A stretch of 64,000 bases of DNA from Bacillota bacterium (GCA_023404345.1 JAEYCB010000012.1:7688-71687), one strand, 5' to 3'. Shown: positions 1 through 7,926, numbered from the stretch's first letter. Made by a program: numbers and translations. The notes: generated by a model from the letters alone, not told the origin.

Positions 1-1
1 A

Positions 2-1438
2 CTTGTTTTCTCTCTGAGTGCGGCGGCTGGCGCGGAGGCGGCGGAAACGTCTGTGCTGCAGACGCAGGTTCTGGTTATTGGCGGCGGCGGAGCCGGTATT
101 TCTGCGGCGATTGCAGCTGCTGAAGAAGGCGCTCAGGTTCTGCTGCTTGAAAAGCTTGGCTATCTGGGCGGCGCTACGATCATCTCCGGCGGCAAGATCC
201 CGGCTGCCAACAGCAAGCAGCAGCAGGAAAAGGGCATCGATGACAGCGTTGAGGCGCTTGCGCGTGACATCCTGCGTCCCTCCAATTACAGCACCCGTCA
301 GGAGCTGGTCTACACGGTCGCCGAAAACGCGACACCTGTGGCTGAATGGCTGGAGAGCATGGGCGTGGTCTGGACGCTGATGGATTCTCTCTACTATGGT
401 CAGACCGAGTATCGTATGCTCAATGCTGAGGGCAACGGCGCCGGCATGACCTCCAAGATGATCGACCATCTCAACAGCCTTGAGAATGTGACGGTCATGC
501 TCGAAACGACCGGAACCGGTCTGATCACCAATCAGGCCAACGAGGTTATCGGCGCAACGGCTGAGGGCAAGGACGGTTCTATGGTGATTTATGCCGACAA
601 CGTGGTCTTGGCGACCAGCGGCTTTGCGGCCAATAAGGAAATGCTTGAGAAGTACATCCCCGAGATCGTGGATGCGTATCCCATGGTCGCTCCTGGCGCT
701 ACCGGTGAAGGTATTCTCTGGGGCATGGAGCTGGGCGCTGCGGTTGAGAACATGCACGCCTATCAGGGCTACGGCTTCTACTGCGAGGGCGTGGGTGCCA
801 TGGACCAGGGTCTTGCTGACCGCGGCGGCATCATGGTCAACCTCAACACCGAGCGCTTCTGCGACGAGCACAACGGCTATTCCCAGATCGCCCCTCACGT
901 TATCGCCCAGCCTGAGCATCACGTCTATCTGATCTTTGATGAGGCCAATGCCCAGCAGAGCAATCTGAGCGCTTACGAGGAGAAGGGCCTGCTCATCAAG
1001 GCCGATACCATCGCCGAGCTGGCGGAAAAGACCGGCCTGGATCCCGAAAAGCTGGAGAAGGTTGTGGAAGAATACCGCGAGGGCATCGAGAAGGGCGAGG
1101 ACAAGTTCAACCGTACGCTTCTTCCCGACTCTTTCGAGGCTCCCTTCTATGCCATCTACATGACTGCTGATCTGCGTCATACCCAGGGCGGCCTGGTGAC
1201 CGACGTTGCGGCTCACGTGCTGACCGAGGACAACGAGGTTATTCAGGGCCTCTACGCGGCCGGCGGCGTGACCGAGAGCTTCTCTACCCGTGCCGGTGCG
1301 GATTACATGTCCGGCAACGGTTTGCTGCAGGCGCTGGTCTTCGGCAAGATCGCCGGTGAGCGCGCTGCCACCGAAGTCCGCGGCACTCAGGAGTATGTGC
1401 CCTATACCGGTACTGGCCTGGACAACTACAAGGACTGA
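2..1438 (+). CDS. Secreted FAD-dependent oxidoreductase, fumarate-reductase flavoprotein family (5' end outside window)
   Basis: Reading is open from base 2, so the true start lies upstream. The visible N-terminus is the end of a signal peptide (SLSAAAGA followed by EAAETS), and the FAD dinucleotide motif VIGGGGAGIS follows within about 15 residues. There is therefore no room for the N-terminal FMN-binding domain found in the two related proteins at 11.5-13.3 kb and 17.9-19.7 kb. The C-terminal half has LYAAGG and, in the catalytic region, HTQGG and STRAGADYMSGNG, which resemble the His and Arg positions of fumarate or urocanate reductases. The likely role is reduction of an unsaturated organic acid outside the membrane; the substrate is unknown. 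It ends at TGA before a strong hairpin. Confidence 0.85.
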   Translation, partial: LVFSLSAAAGAEAAETSVLQTQVLVIGGGGAGISAAIAAAEEGAQVLLLEKLGYLGGATIISGGKIPAANSKQQQEKGIDDSVEALARDILRPSNYSTRQELVYTVAENATPVAEWLESMGVVWTLMDSLYYGQTEYRMLNAEGNGAGMTSKMIDHLNSLENVTVMLETTGTGLITNQANEVIGATAEGKDGSMVIYADNVVLATSGFAANKEMLEKYIPEIVDAYPMVAPGATGEGILWGMELGAAVENMHAYQGYGFYCEGVGAMDQGLADRGGIMVNLNTERFCDEHNGYSQIAPHVIAQPEHHVYLIFDEANAQQSNLSAYEEKGLLIKADTIAELAEKTGLDPEKLEKVVEEYREGIEKGEDKFNRTLLPDSFEAPFYAIYMTADLRHTQGGLVTDVAAHVLTEDNEVIQGLYAAGGVTESFSTRAGADYMSGNGLLQALVFGKIAGERAATEVRGTQEYVPYTGTGLDNYKD

Positions 1439-1448
1439 TCGTAACAAA

Positions 1449-1482
1449 CAGAGGCCGCGAAGAATTATCTTCGCGGCCTCTG
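1449..1482 (+). terminator. Hairpin after the flavoprotein gene
   Basis: Perfect 15-bp inverted repeat (1449-1463 with 1468-1482) and a 4-base loop, ten bases after the stop codon. No U-tract follows; instead comes GACTGTCAAA, the start of a repeat also seen near 63.87 kb. Confidence 0.7.
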
Positions 1483-1535
1483 ACTGTCAAAGAACCTATT
1501 GGGAGCGGTTTGGAGGGCCTTGCAGGCCCTCCAAA
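1482..1535. repeat. Dispersed intergenic element, copy 1 (GACTGTCAAA plus GGAGGGCC hairpin)
   Basis: GACTGTCAAAGAACC is followed by a hairpin of 12 bp with a 3-base loop (1509-1520 with 1524-1535). The same order, GACTGTCAAAAACC then a GGAGGG hairpin, occurs at 63867-63914, again directly after a gene-end hairpin. Confidence 0.55.
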
Positions 1536-1571
1536 GTGAAATCGTATCGCCCGGCTTTGCCAGGCTGGGAG

Positions 1572-1600
1572 TTTGCGCCTTTGGGGCGCAAAGATTTTTT
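1572..1600 (+). terminator. Intrinsic terminator
   Basis: Stem of 8 bp (1572-1579 with 1585-1592) followed by GATTTTTT. It reads rightward and would stop any read-through from the flavoprotein gene before the convergent hsp20 gene. Confidence 0.7.
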
Positions 1601-1650
1601 AAGCATCTGGTGGAAAAGATCGCCCACCGTGAGCTTTTTCGATGCGCTGA

Positions 1651-1674
1651 GGGCGCCGGAATCATCCGGCGCCC
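1651..1674 (-). terminator. Hairpin downstream of hsp20
   Basis: Perfect 10-bp GC-rich stem (1651-1660 with 1665-1674), 4-base loop, about 30 bases beyond the hsp20 stop. There is no clear U-tract. Confidence 0.55.
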
Positions 1675-1702
1675 CTAACGATTTCTTCTCTTTTACTCGG
1701 CT

Positions 1703-2158
1703 TTACTCGCCGTCGGAGAGCTTGCCGACCTCATCGCCAATGGCAATCTTGAAGCCGTTCTTTTTCTCCTGCGCCTTTTCCTTGGGCAGGCGCACCATCA
1801 GCACGCCGTGACGATAATCGGCCTTGATGGCGCCCACGTCGATGCCCTCTAGGTTAAAGGACCGCTCCACATGTCCGCAACGACGCTCGCTGCACACATA
1901 GCCTTCTTTGGTTTCCTTCTTCTCCTGATTGATGTCGGCGCTAATGGTCAACACACCGTCGTTGACATCAAGGCTGATATCTTCTTTCTTCACGCCGGGC
2001 AGGTCAGCTTCCAGCAGGAACGCGTCTTCCTTTTCCCGAACGTCTACACGCATCTCCGGTGCGTTGCTGGCATCAAAGAATTCGCGCATAAAATGGTCAT
2101 TGAACAGCGGGGCAAAAGCAGAGTCAAAAGCACGACGGAACGGAACGATTGTATACAT
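1703..2158 (-). CDS. Small heat-shock protein, Hsp20/alpha-crystallin family
   Basis: 151 residues, a normal length for bacterial Hsp20. The alpha-crystallin domain runs from about residue 35 to 130, with DVNDGVLTISAD and the conserved GVL near RHGVLMVRLPK. A C-terminal IAI fits the IxI motif used for oligomer assembly. These proteins are ATP-independent holdases that bind unfolding cytosolic proteins for later refolding. The ATG is preceded by AAGGAGG at a good distance. A sigma-A promoter overlapped by a CtsR-like box lies upstream, so control is probably by CtsR rather than HrcA. Confidence 0.95.
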   Translation of the reverse strand: MYTIVPFRRAFDSAFAPLFNDHFMREFFDASNAPEMRVDVREKEDAFLLEADLPGVKKEDISLDVNDGVLTISADINQEKKETKEGYVCSERRCGHVERSFNLEGIDVGAIKADYRHGVLMVRLPKEKAQEKKNGFKIAIGDEVGKLSDGE

Positions 2159-2274
2159 AAAGCATCCTCCTTACAAATGCGGCGTATGCCGCCCGGTGTT
2201 AAAAAACAGTTTTTTCCGTGGCCCGGAGGCTACCGGAGGTTTCCCTGTGGTGCTTTCCTCCTGACCACGCTGTT

Positions 2275-2303
2275 AGTATATCTTAAAGGTCAAAGATGGT
2301 CAA
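2275..2303 (-). promoter_or_regulatory. hsp20 promoter
   Basis: On the minus strand TTGACC (2298-2303), 17-bp spacer, TATACT (2275-2280). CtsR-like box 1 covers the -35 and part of the spacer. Confidence 0.75.
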
Positions 2304-2340
2304 TTTTGAAAACTCTTTTTGTAGATCAAAGAAGGTCAAA
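2288..2340 (+). promoter_or_regulatory. Two CtsR-type operators upstream of hsp20
   Basis: Box 1 is GGTCAAA-GAT-GGTCAAT (2288-2304); box 2 is GATCAAA-GAA-GGTCAAA (2324-2340). Both match the known CtsR heptad direct repeat (RGTCAAA, 3-base spacer, RGTCAAA) with one mismatch each. Box 1 overlaps the promoter. Confidence 0.8.
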
Positions 2341-2345
2341 AACAA

Positions 2346-2375
2346 CATCAGCCACTGGCAAAATAGTGGCTGATG
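2346..2375 (-). terminator. Terminator of the HAD phosphatase gene
   Basis: 11-bp perfect stem (2346-2356 with 2365-2375), 8-base loop, followed on the minus strand by TTGTTTTT. Confidence 0.75.
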
Positions 2376-2404
2376 CTAACGAAATCAAACTTTTTCTTCG
2401 TTTT

Positions 2405-3085
2405 TTATCGTTTTTCAGATAAATTGCCCAAAATGTAATCTCCCAGCTGGTTGGGCGTATAAAACAGCGCAGTAGCACCCGCAGCGCGCAGCTCAGCCTC
2501 CGTACGGAATCCCCAGCAGACCGCAGCACAGTCCACCCCGGCGTTGCGAGCGGTTTCCACATCTACGTCGCTGTCACCCACATAAAGTACCTCAGAGGGC
2601 TTGCATTTCCATTCCTCCATTACCCTGAGGACCGTATCCGGTGCTGGCTTGCGACGCACGCCCTCCTGTTCCCCCACTGCCAGCGGAATCCAGCGGCTGA
2701 AATAGTCACGCGTAAGCGCCTTGACATTGGGATCATTCTTGTTGGAAACGATGGCCTGCCGCACGCCAGCCGCATGCAGGCGGTCCAGCAGCGCCTCGAT
2801 TCCATCATAAGGTGCAGTGGTATCGTTATTGTGGCGCGCATAATAGCTCTTAAACGCCTGCAGGGTTTCCTGGAAGGCTTCCTCGTCACCGTCGGCTGAG
2901 GCTGGCAGCGCCCGGTGGATCAGCTGGGCCACACCATTGCCCACAAAGCGACACACCTCTTCCAGTGTGCGTTCAGGATAGCCGCTTTCCCGCATGGCGT
3001 GGTTCACCGCATTGGCCAGATCCTCCAGCGTGTTGAGCAGCGTTCCATCCAGGTCATAAATGACCGTTTCATACCGTTTGCGCAT
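2405..3085 (-). CDS. HAD-superfamily phosphatase, phosphoglycolate phosphatase-like
   Basis: 226 residues. Motif I is DLDGTLLNT (about 11-19), motif II is IVSNKND (about 113-119), the motif III lysine is in RKPAPD, and motif IV is VGDSDVD. The helical cap between motifs I and II is the C1 type of the Gph/PpaX/pyrophosphatase group. A soluble Mg-dependent phosphomonoesterase is expected; the substrate (2-phosphoglycolate, pyrophosphate or a nucleotide) cannot be chosen from sequence. GGGAGGG lies upstream of the ATG. It is transcribed alone, divergently from the gene at 3247, and ends at a clear terminator. Confidence 0.9.
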   Translation of the reverse strand: MRKRYETVIYDLDGTLLNTLEDLANAVNHAMRESGYPERTLEEVCRFVGNGVAQLIHRALPASADGDEEAFQETLQAFKSYYARHNNDTTAPYDGIEALLDRLHAAGVRQAIVSNKNDPNVKALTRDYFSRWIPLAVGEQEGVRRKPAPDTVLRVMEEWKCKPSEVLYVGDSDVDVETARNAGVDCAAVCWGFRTEAELRAAGATALFYTPNQLGDYILGNLSEKR

Positions 3086-3120
3086 TAAGCAGGTCCCTCC
3101 CCATGACTTTCGTCACCGGC

Positions 3121-3149
3121 ATGATACCACTAGTTCTCACTTTGCGCAA
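3121..3149 (-). promoter_or_regulatory. Promoter of the HAD phosphatase gene
   Basis: Minus-strand TTGCGC (3144-3149), 17-bp spacer, TATCAT (3121-3126), about 35 bases upstream of the ATG. Confidence 0.6.
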
Positions 3150-3181
3150 CCCGGTTTTACAATGCCAACCCTTTCCCTCGA

Positions 3182-3210
3182 TTGCGAAAACAGCCGCGCT
3201 TTGCTATAAT
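3182..3210 (+). promoter_or_regulatory. Promoter of the 3247-4520 gene pair
   Basis: TTGCGA (3182-3187), 17-bp spacer, perfect TATAAT (3205-3210), 36 bases before the chosen ATG. This placement rules out longer upstream reading. Confidence 0.7.
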
Positions 3211-3246
3211 GGTTGCACGCTTTATGAAAGGGAGGAGGCCTGCCGC

Positions 3247-3807
3247 ATGCGCAAGCTGCGCCGGTTTATCTGGTATCTGGCGGGAAGGCTGCTGCTGATC
3301 ACGGTGCTGTTGGGGCTGTTTACAGTCACGTTTTATTATGCCATGAATGCCTCCAACATCTATATCGTGCTCAAGGACGGCATGGCCAAGCGCGCCCAGG
3401 TGATTATGATGGGCGAATCGCCGTCGGAGCTGACCAAGTTTTTTCAGGGCAGCTATTTGCAGCGGGATGAAAACTTGCTACTGGCTATTGATGGACGCAG
3501 CCCGTACACCTATTACACCGTGCGCGGCATCGACCACCGGCTGGAAATGACCTGGATGTGGTGCTGGCCGTGGGAGAGCACGGCGCGTGTAGAATTTATC
3601 GAAACCATTCCCCGTATCGATGGGCGGGTGGATGGAGACTACGCAGAAGCAGCGCGCGCACTGTATGGCGAGGGATATGAATCGCCCCCTAAATGGCAGG
3701 GCGGCCGCTATACCGCCACCATGGTCAAGGAGAATAACCAGTGGCACATCCGCAGCCTGGCGCTGGTGGAACTGTTGGAACCCGATGGAGAGGGCGCCGT
3801 GCCATGA
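3247..3807 (+). CDS. Membrane-anchored protein of unknown function
   Basis: I do not recognise a family. From the ATG at 3247, chosen because GGGAGGAGG (3230-3238) precedes it and the promoter lies just upstream, the protein has 186 residues. A basic start (MRKLRR) leads into one transmembrane segment (about residues 8-32), so most of the protein should lie outside the membrane. The outer part carries TYYTVRG, a Trp-rich WMWCWPW stretch and the end IRSLALVELLEPDG, with spacing that suggests a small alpha/beta ligand-binding or sensor-like fold. Its stop overlaps the trmO start (ATGA), so the two are translationally coupled. Confidence 0.75.
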   Translation: MRKLRRFIWYLAGRLLLITVLLGLFTVTFYYAMNASNIYIVLKDGMAKRAQVIMMGESPSELTKFFQGSYLQRDENLLLAIDGRSPYTYYTVRGIDHRLEMTWMWCWPWESTARVEFIETIPRIDGRVDGDYAEAARALYGEGYESPPKWQGGRYTATMVKENNQWHIRSLALVELLEPDGEGAVP

Positions 3808-4520
3808 GCGACACCATGACGGTATACATTATCGCGCGCATTCGCAGCGATTTTGGGACCAAATTTGGCATTCCACGCCAAAGCGGGCTGGTGGACAGCT
3901 TGACGGCGCGCGTGGTGTTCGAACCTGAATACCGCAACCTCGATGCGATTCGTGGGCTGGAAGGCTTCAGCCATCTGTGGCTGATCTGGCAGTTTTCCAA
4001 ATGTGTGGGACGAGCCTGGTCGCCCACAGTGCGGCCGCCCAAGCTGGGCGGCAACAAGCGCATGGGCGTTTTTGCTACGCGGTCGCCGTTTCGCCCCAAT
4101 GCCATCGGCCTGTCCTCCGTGCGATTGGAACGAATCGAAACGGACCCCGTACTGGGGCCCGTTTTGCATGTGCGTGGGGCTGACCTGATGGATGGCACCC
4201 CGATTTTAGATATCAAACCCTACCTGCCCTACACCGACAGCCATTCTGACGCACGGGGTGGCTTTGCACCCGGTCCGCAGATCTTTCTTGAGGTGCGGGC
4301 CACCCCCGATGTGCTCGCCCCCATTCCGCCGGATAGGCGGCAGGCTCTGATCGATACGCTGGCGCAGGACCCACGTCCTGGCTATCAGCACGAGCCCGGC
4401 CGAATTTACGGCCTGCTTTTCGCTGGTTACGACGTACGTTTTACCGTAGAGGACGGCGTGCTAACCGTATGTGAAGTTTGCCCTGCCCAAAGCAGCTCAC
4501 TTGGAAAGAAGAATTCGTAA
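3804..4520 (+). CDS. trmO: tRNA (N6-threonylcarbamoyladenosine37-N6)-methyltransferase
   Basis: 238 residues from the ATG that overlaps the upstream stop. TrmO/TsaA (YaeB family, SAM-dependent) methylates t6A37 in threonine tRNAs. The family core is present: IGxIRS-like IARIRSDF at the start, FGIPRQSG, the GLEGFSHLWLIW block, then GVFATRSPFRPN and PYLPYTDSH. The C-terminal extension after about residue 150 matches the longer form seen in enterobacteria and clostridia. It follows an unrelated membrane protein in a two-gene unit and converges on the gene ending at 4538. Confidence 0.9.
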   Translation: MSDTMTVYIIARIRSDFGTKFGIPRQSGLVDSLTARVVFEPEYRNLDAIRGLEGFSHLWLIWQFSKCVGRAWSPTVRPPKLGGNKRMGVFATRSPFRPNAIGLSSVRLERIETDPVLGPVLHVRGADLMDGTPILDIKPYLPYTDSHSDARGGFAPGPQIFLEVRATPDVLAPIPPDRRQALIDTLAQDPRPGYQHEPGRIYGLLFAGYDVRFTVEDGVLTVCEVCPAQSSSLGKKNS

Positions 4521-4537
4521 CAGCAGGCCCTGCTTAT

Positions 4538-5824
4538 TCAGGTCCGCACCGCATCGCCTTCCAAAATCAGCAGTACGCCCATCATTGTTACAGCTGCTAT
4601 ATCCCGGCTGTATACTACCGTGCCCAGCAGCGCAGTGGCGCTCACAGCAATCCCCATCAGGACCAGATGTGCCCTGGCGGGGCTTTTTTTCAGGCCACGG
4701 AAGGACCCGCGCCCCATCAGCCACAGCATGCCGCCCATTAGCGCCGTGCCCAGCACACCCGTGCCGCTCAGCGCATCCAGAATGTCGCTATGCTGGCTAA
4801 GCAGCTTTTCACCGCCAAACATGCTGCCCGTGACAGGAGAGCGTGCAAAGCCTTCCAATGCCGTCAGATAATAGCCCAAGCGGGAATCCGCGCTGGTGAC
4901 GCCGCCTTCAAGCGCCTGCAACAGCTGGCGGAAACTGAAGGCAAAATTGGTCAGTCCCAGGCTCTCGCACACATTGGCAGCCAGCGCAGTCAGCGGCACA
5001 CGCAGCAGAAACGCCGCCAGGAGCGGCAGCGCTCCCCAGAGCAGAGAGGCGCCAAGTCCCACGCGTCCCCGTGTGACGGCGCGTACCACCAGCGCAATAC
5101 CCTCCACCGCCAGAATTGCCGCTGTAAACAGCATAGCATAGGTATACTGCGACAGCACCACCATAATTGCCTGCGCCGCCAGCAGTATGCAAAAGGCCAC
5201 CCGCCGCCATCCCTTGTGCTGCTGGATACCCAGGCATGTCAGGGGCAAAGCGGCCACCGTAGCATATACAAAGTCATACCCTCCGATGTTGCGCAGCATC
5301 AGTTCCTTGAGATAAGCCGCCTGTGCTTCGCCTCCGGCTCCATAACCCAGGGAGCGTGAATAGGCATATACGCGCCCGCCACGCAGCATGCCCTGAATAA
5401 GCCAGCCGATGGTGGTGAGCGTGGTCACCGCAACCACGGCCAGCATGAGCGGACGCACCCAGCGCCACAACCGATTGTCGCCCCGTTCCCGCGCATAACC
5501 GCAAAAGACCACCGGGAACCAGAACATGGCCTGCTGCACATAGAATCCGGGGCCGTTTTCTCCGCCACGTTCCAAAAACACGCGCAGGATGACCGGCATC
5601 AGTGCAGCGCAGGCCGCGCGCAGCAAGGTACGCCAACCGTGCGCCTTGAGCCAGGTATTATCCAGCAGCACACCCAAGCCAAACAACGCCACTGCTGCTG
5701 TACCTGTGGCAGCATGCCCCGTGGTCTGCACAGCGGGCAGCAGCAACCAGAACAGATACAGCAGCATGGAGGCATTCATCAGCCCCGCACTCATGGCGGA
5801 GGGTTTTTCCAGCGTATGTGTCAT
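4538..5824 (-). CDS. Polytopic membrane protein, O-antigen ligase/Wzy-like
   Basis: 428 residues with about ten hydrophobic segments and basic cytoplasmic loops. A large outer loop before the last segments contains SRLGYYLTALEGF and QHSDILDALSGTGVLG. The latter recalls the H(N/S)-x-x-L-x-x-x-x-x-G signature of the Wzy_C/O-antigen ligase superfamily. That family polymerises or transfers lipid-linked glycans outside the membrane. No glycan genes lie next to it, so a role in surface-polymer assembly is inference only. GGAGG precedes the ATG, and the gene follows the ThrE-type gene by 20 bases, so they likely share a transcript. Confidence 0.6.
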   Translation of the reverse strand: MTHTLEKPSAMSAGLMNASMLLYLFWLLLPAVQTTGHAATGTAAVALFGLGVLLDNTWLKAHGWRTLLRAACAALMPVILRVFLERGGENGPGFYVQQAMFWFPVVFCGYARERGDNRLWRWVRPLMLAVVAVTTLTTIGWLIQGMLRGGRVYAYSRSLGYGAGGEAQAAYLKELMLRNIGGYDFVYATVAALPLTCLGIQQHKGWRRVAFCILLAAQAIMVVLSQYTYAMLFTAAILAVEGIALVVRAVTRGRVGLGASLLWGALPLLAAFLLRVPLTALAANVCESLGLTNFAFSFRQLLQALEGGVTSADSRLGYYLTALEGFARSPVTGSMFGGEKLLSQHSDILDALSGTGVLGTALMGGMLWLMGRGSFRGLKKSPARAHLVLMGIAVSATALLGTVVYSRDIAAVTMMGVLLILEGDAVRT

Positions 5825-5844
5825 GGCGTATGTTCCTCCATACT

Positions 5845-7083
5845 TTAGTGTTTCGCGCTCCGGTCTGTCCCTACCAGCGCCGTACCCAGACCGATTCCCA
5901 GCGCAATCATTACGATCAGCGCCATCGTATGGGCGGCGATGGAGGCACCCACCGTCATATCGCCTGTAGCAAAAGCACTCATGGCACGATAGAGCCCCAC
6001 GCCCGGCACAAGTGGAAGTATAGCGATGGTTACAAATACCGTTGCAATCATTTTCAACCGGCGTGCGGCAATCTGCGCGCCCAGTGCCGCCACCAGCGCG
6101 CCTGCAAACATGGAGGCAGTTTCAGCAGCGCCGAGACACATCGCCATCCAATAACACAGATATCCCACAGCCCCCAGCAGTCCACCCCATATGATGGCCT
6201 TCCTAGGCGCGTAGAGCAACGCCCCAAAGCCGCCTCCCGCCAACAGGCTGCTTGCCAGCAGCATGACTGCGGTGCGCAGATCAAAAGGCATTGTGGACGG
6301 ACTTGACAGCGTCGAACCCGCCAGTCCAATCCAGCTGCTCACATGCGTGCCAATGAGTGCACCGCCCGCCAGCAGCGCCGCGATCATCACAGCACGCGCC
6401 GCATGCGTCACGCCGGAAACCATATCGCCCCGCAGGATATCCTGCACGGCGTTGGTCATACTCAGGCCCGGCACCAGAGGCATGATAGCGCTTGCAATCA
6501 TCGCCTCCACCACACCCAGACCAGTTAGGGCGTGAAATGCCAGCGGAATCAGTGCGCACAGCACGCCGCCCAGCAGCACGCTGCTCATCCCGCCAGCATC
6601 CCGCCGTCCCAGCAGACGCGGCACCAGCAGCGTCAGCGCCGCACAAATGCCACCCACAATCATATCCACCCATCCACCGCCAAACATCACGGCAAACCCG
6701 GCCGCTGTCAAAAAGGCGACGGAAGGCGCATACCATGCAGCCATGTTCTCCCCAAGACAGGCTGCCTCCCGTAACGCGTCCATCACCGCTTCCGGCGCAA
6801 GCGTCCCTTCGGCCAGTTGCCGGCTGATCTGATTGACCCGGTCTACTCTCGCCAGATGGGTTCCATGGAGAAAAATCCGGCATACCGAGGTTTCCCGCTC
6901 GCCACACTCATCCGTATAGGAGATAAACAAACCGCTGGGTATACCGAACACATCTACCTCTGTCATCCCCATGGCACGAGCCATGCGCGTTACCGTGTCC
7001 TCAGCGCGGTAGGTTTCGCCGCCATTTTCCAAAATGATGCGCCCCGCCAGGCTCAGAATCCTGGTACGCCACGCTGCGCTCAT
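5845..7083 (-). CDS. Threonine/serine exporter family membrane protein (ThrE type, fused YjjP/YjjB halves)
   Basis: 412 residues. The N-terminal half is the cytosolic and first membrane part of the ThrE family (GGETYRAEDTV, IFLHGTHLARV). The C-terminal half repeats the membrane module (ALVAALGAQIAARR, LPLVPGVGLYRA). Both halves carry the LVPG motif typical of this family, which in Corynebacterium exports threonine and serine. Two ATGs are possible; I chose the one at 7083 because GAAGGAGG (7093-7100) lies nine bases from it but touches the one at 7092. The gene sits behind a 350-base leader ending in a terminator-like hairpin just before the ribosome binding site. Confidence 0.85.
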   Translation of the reverse strand: MSAAWRTRILSLAGRIILENGGETYRAEDTVTRMARAMGMTEVDVFGIPSGLFISYTDECGERETSVCRIFLHGTHLARVDRVNQISRQLAEGTLAPEAVMDALREAACLGENMAAWYAPSVAFLTAAGFAVMFGGGWVDMIVGGICAALTLLVPRLLGRRDAGGMSSVLLGGVLCALIPLAFHALTGLGVVEAMIASAIMPLVPGLSMTNAVQDILRGDMVSGVTHAARAVMIAALLAGGALIGTHVSSWIGLAGSTLSSPSTMPFDLRTAVMLLASSLLAGGGFGALLYAPRKAIIWGGLLGAVGYLCYWMAMCLGAAETASMFAGALVAALGAQIAARRLKMIATVFVTIAILPLVPGVGLYRAMSAFATGDMTVGASIAAHTMALIVMIALGIGLGTALVGTDRSAKH

Positions 7084-7104
7084 ACCGCGCATCCTCCTTC
7101 AAAA

Positions 7105-7125
7105 GAGCCGCGCTCTGCGCGGCTC
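7105..7125 (-). terminator. Terminator-like hairpin directly before the ThrE ribosome binding site
   Basis: 9-bp perfect stem (7105-7113 with 7117-7125), 3-base loop, then UUUU and immediately GAAGGAGG. It can act as an attenuator or can mask the binding site. Confidence 0.65.
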
Positions 7126-7234
7126 AGCGTGTTGACAAAGTACGAAGTTCAGGGGCATGCTGCCACAGCCAGGGGTTGGGGCGGTGTCCCGATCGCGCAG
7201 TCGTTGCAGGCGCGCTAGCCGCACCCTTGCTCAT
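7124..7234 (-). CDS. Candidate 36-residue leader peptide
   Basis: ATG at 7234 preceded by GGGGAG five bases away. The peptide ends ELRTLSTR and its stop codon lies on the first bases of the terminator-like hairpin, the layout expected of an attenuation leader peptide. The Thr/Ser-rich end (TLST) matches the substrate class of the downstream exporter family, but this could be chance. There is no homology evidence. Confidence 0.25.
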   Translation of the reverse strand: MSKGAASAPATTARSGHRPNPWLWQHAPELRTLSTR

Positions 7235-7235
7235 C

Positions 7236-7373
7236 TTACTCCCCAGCTTCGGGGGCTCTTTGCGCCTCGCGTAACAGCCCACTGAACTGGCGCTTCCCAT
7301 CGGTACCCAAAGCCTTATGCCACAGCACTTTCTCCCAGCGTTGCGCGTGTCCGAAGGCCACAAAAAACGCCAT
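7236..7373 (-). CDS. Candidate 45-residue small protein
   Basis: ATG (7371-7373) to TAA, with mixed, protein-like composition (starts MAFFVAFGHAQRWEKVLW). It lies about 60 bases downstream of the leader promoter, but its ribosome binding site is weak (GGGAAAA). It might be a real small protein, a remnant, or chance. Confidence 0.25.
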   Translation of the reverse strand: MAFFVAFGHAQRWEKVLWHKALGTDGKRQFSGLLREAQRAPEAGE

Positions 7374-7435
7374 TTTTCCCAAAACACGGATTTTCAAGCA
7401 GTCCGAGCCAAATTTTCCCGGCCTGGACTACGCGT

Positions 7436-7464
7436 AGTATAGCAGATGCCCTGGTAGAATGCAA
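7436..7464 (-). promoter_or_regulatory. Promoter of the ThrE leader transcript
   Basis: Minus-strand TTGCAT (7459-7464), 17-bp spacer, TATACT (7436-7441). The nearest established gene it can serve is the exporter at 7083. Confidence 0.65.
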
Positions 7465-7470
7465 CTTTAC

Positions 7471-7926
7471 CTATGGGCGGATCACCACTGATTCGATCCT
7501 CTCACGCAAAGGGAAAAGGCGGTCCATGTCCGAAGCGTCCAGCGCAATGCAACCCTGGGTCCAGTCATGCTGGCTTCCACCCTCATGAATGTAAATCTCT
7601 CCGCCCATAGGTGATCCCCAGGGAGGCCGCCGGCCCTCACGATGTGCCTGTTCCACAGCGCAAAACGTGGCGTGATCGATCTCTCCACGCAAAAGCGCTG
7701 CCTGTGCATCCTCTACACCAGGGTAGGACAGTCCCAGACTGCGCCCGTATTTACCCTGTTCCTTAACCAGGCATATCGTGTAGGTTCCTTCGGGCGTGCG
7801 CCCGTCCCCTTCGCGCTGCTTAGGGCCCTCCGGTTCGCGCCCCAGCGCCGCGCGGCAGCACAGCACCTTTTTCTCACCGTCAAAAACTGTCAACTTTCTG
7901 TCGTGCTTTTCAATAACAACCTGCAT
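7471..7926 (-). CDS. L,D-transpeptidase catalytic domain (YkuD) protein without signal peptide
   Basis: 151 residues from the ATG at 7926, chosen because GGGAGGAG (7930-7937) fits it. The YkuD catalytic signature is present near the end: IYIHEGGSQHDWTQGCIAL, with the conserved His and the nucleophile Cys in QGC. L,D-transpeptidases make 3-3 cross-links in peptidoglycan or attach proteins to it. There is no signal peptide or transmembrane segment and no LysM or PG-binding domain, so the protein is either cytosolic or exported in another way. Short single-domain YkuD proteins like this are common in clostridia. Confidence 0.85.
   Translation of the reverse strand: MQVVIEKHDRKLTVFDGEKKVLCCRAALGREPEGPKQREGDGRTPEGTYTICLVKEQGKYGRSLGLSYPGVEDAQAALLRGEIDHATFCAVEQAHREGRRPPWGSPMGGEIYIHEGGSQHDWTQGCIALDASDMDRLFPLRERIESVVIRP

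Larger units (their letters stand above)
7093..7470 (-). other. Long structured leader upstream of the ThrE-type gene
   Basis: This 378-base gene-poor stretch holds a sigma-A promoter (7436-7464), a short 5' stem (AGTCC...GGACT near 7405-7435), two small reading frames and a GC-rich hairpin with four U residues (7101-7125), after which the ThrE ribosome binding site begins at once. I recognise no known riboswitch in it. Confidence 0.5.
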
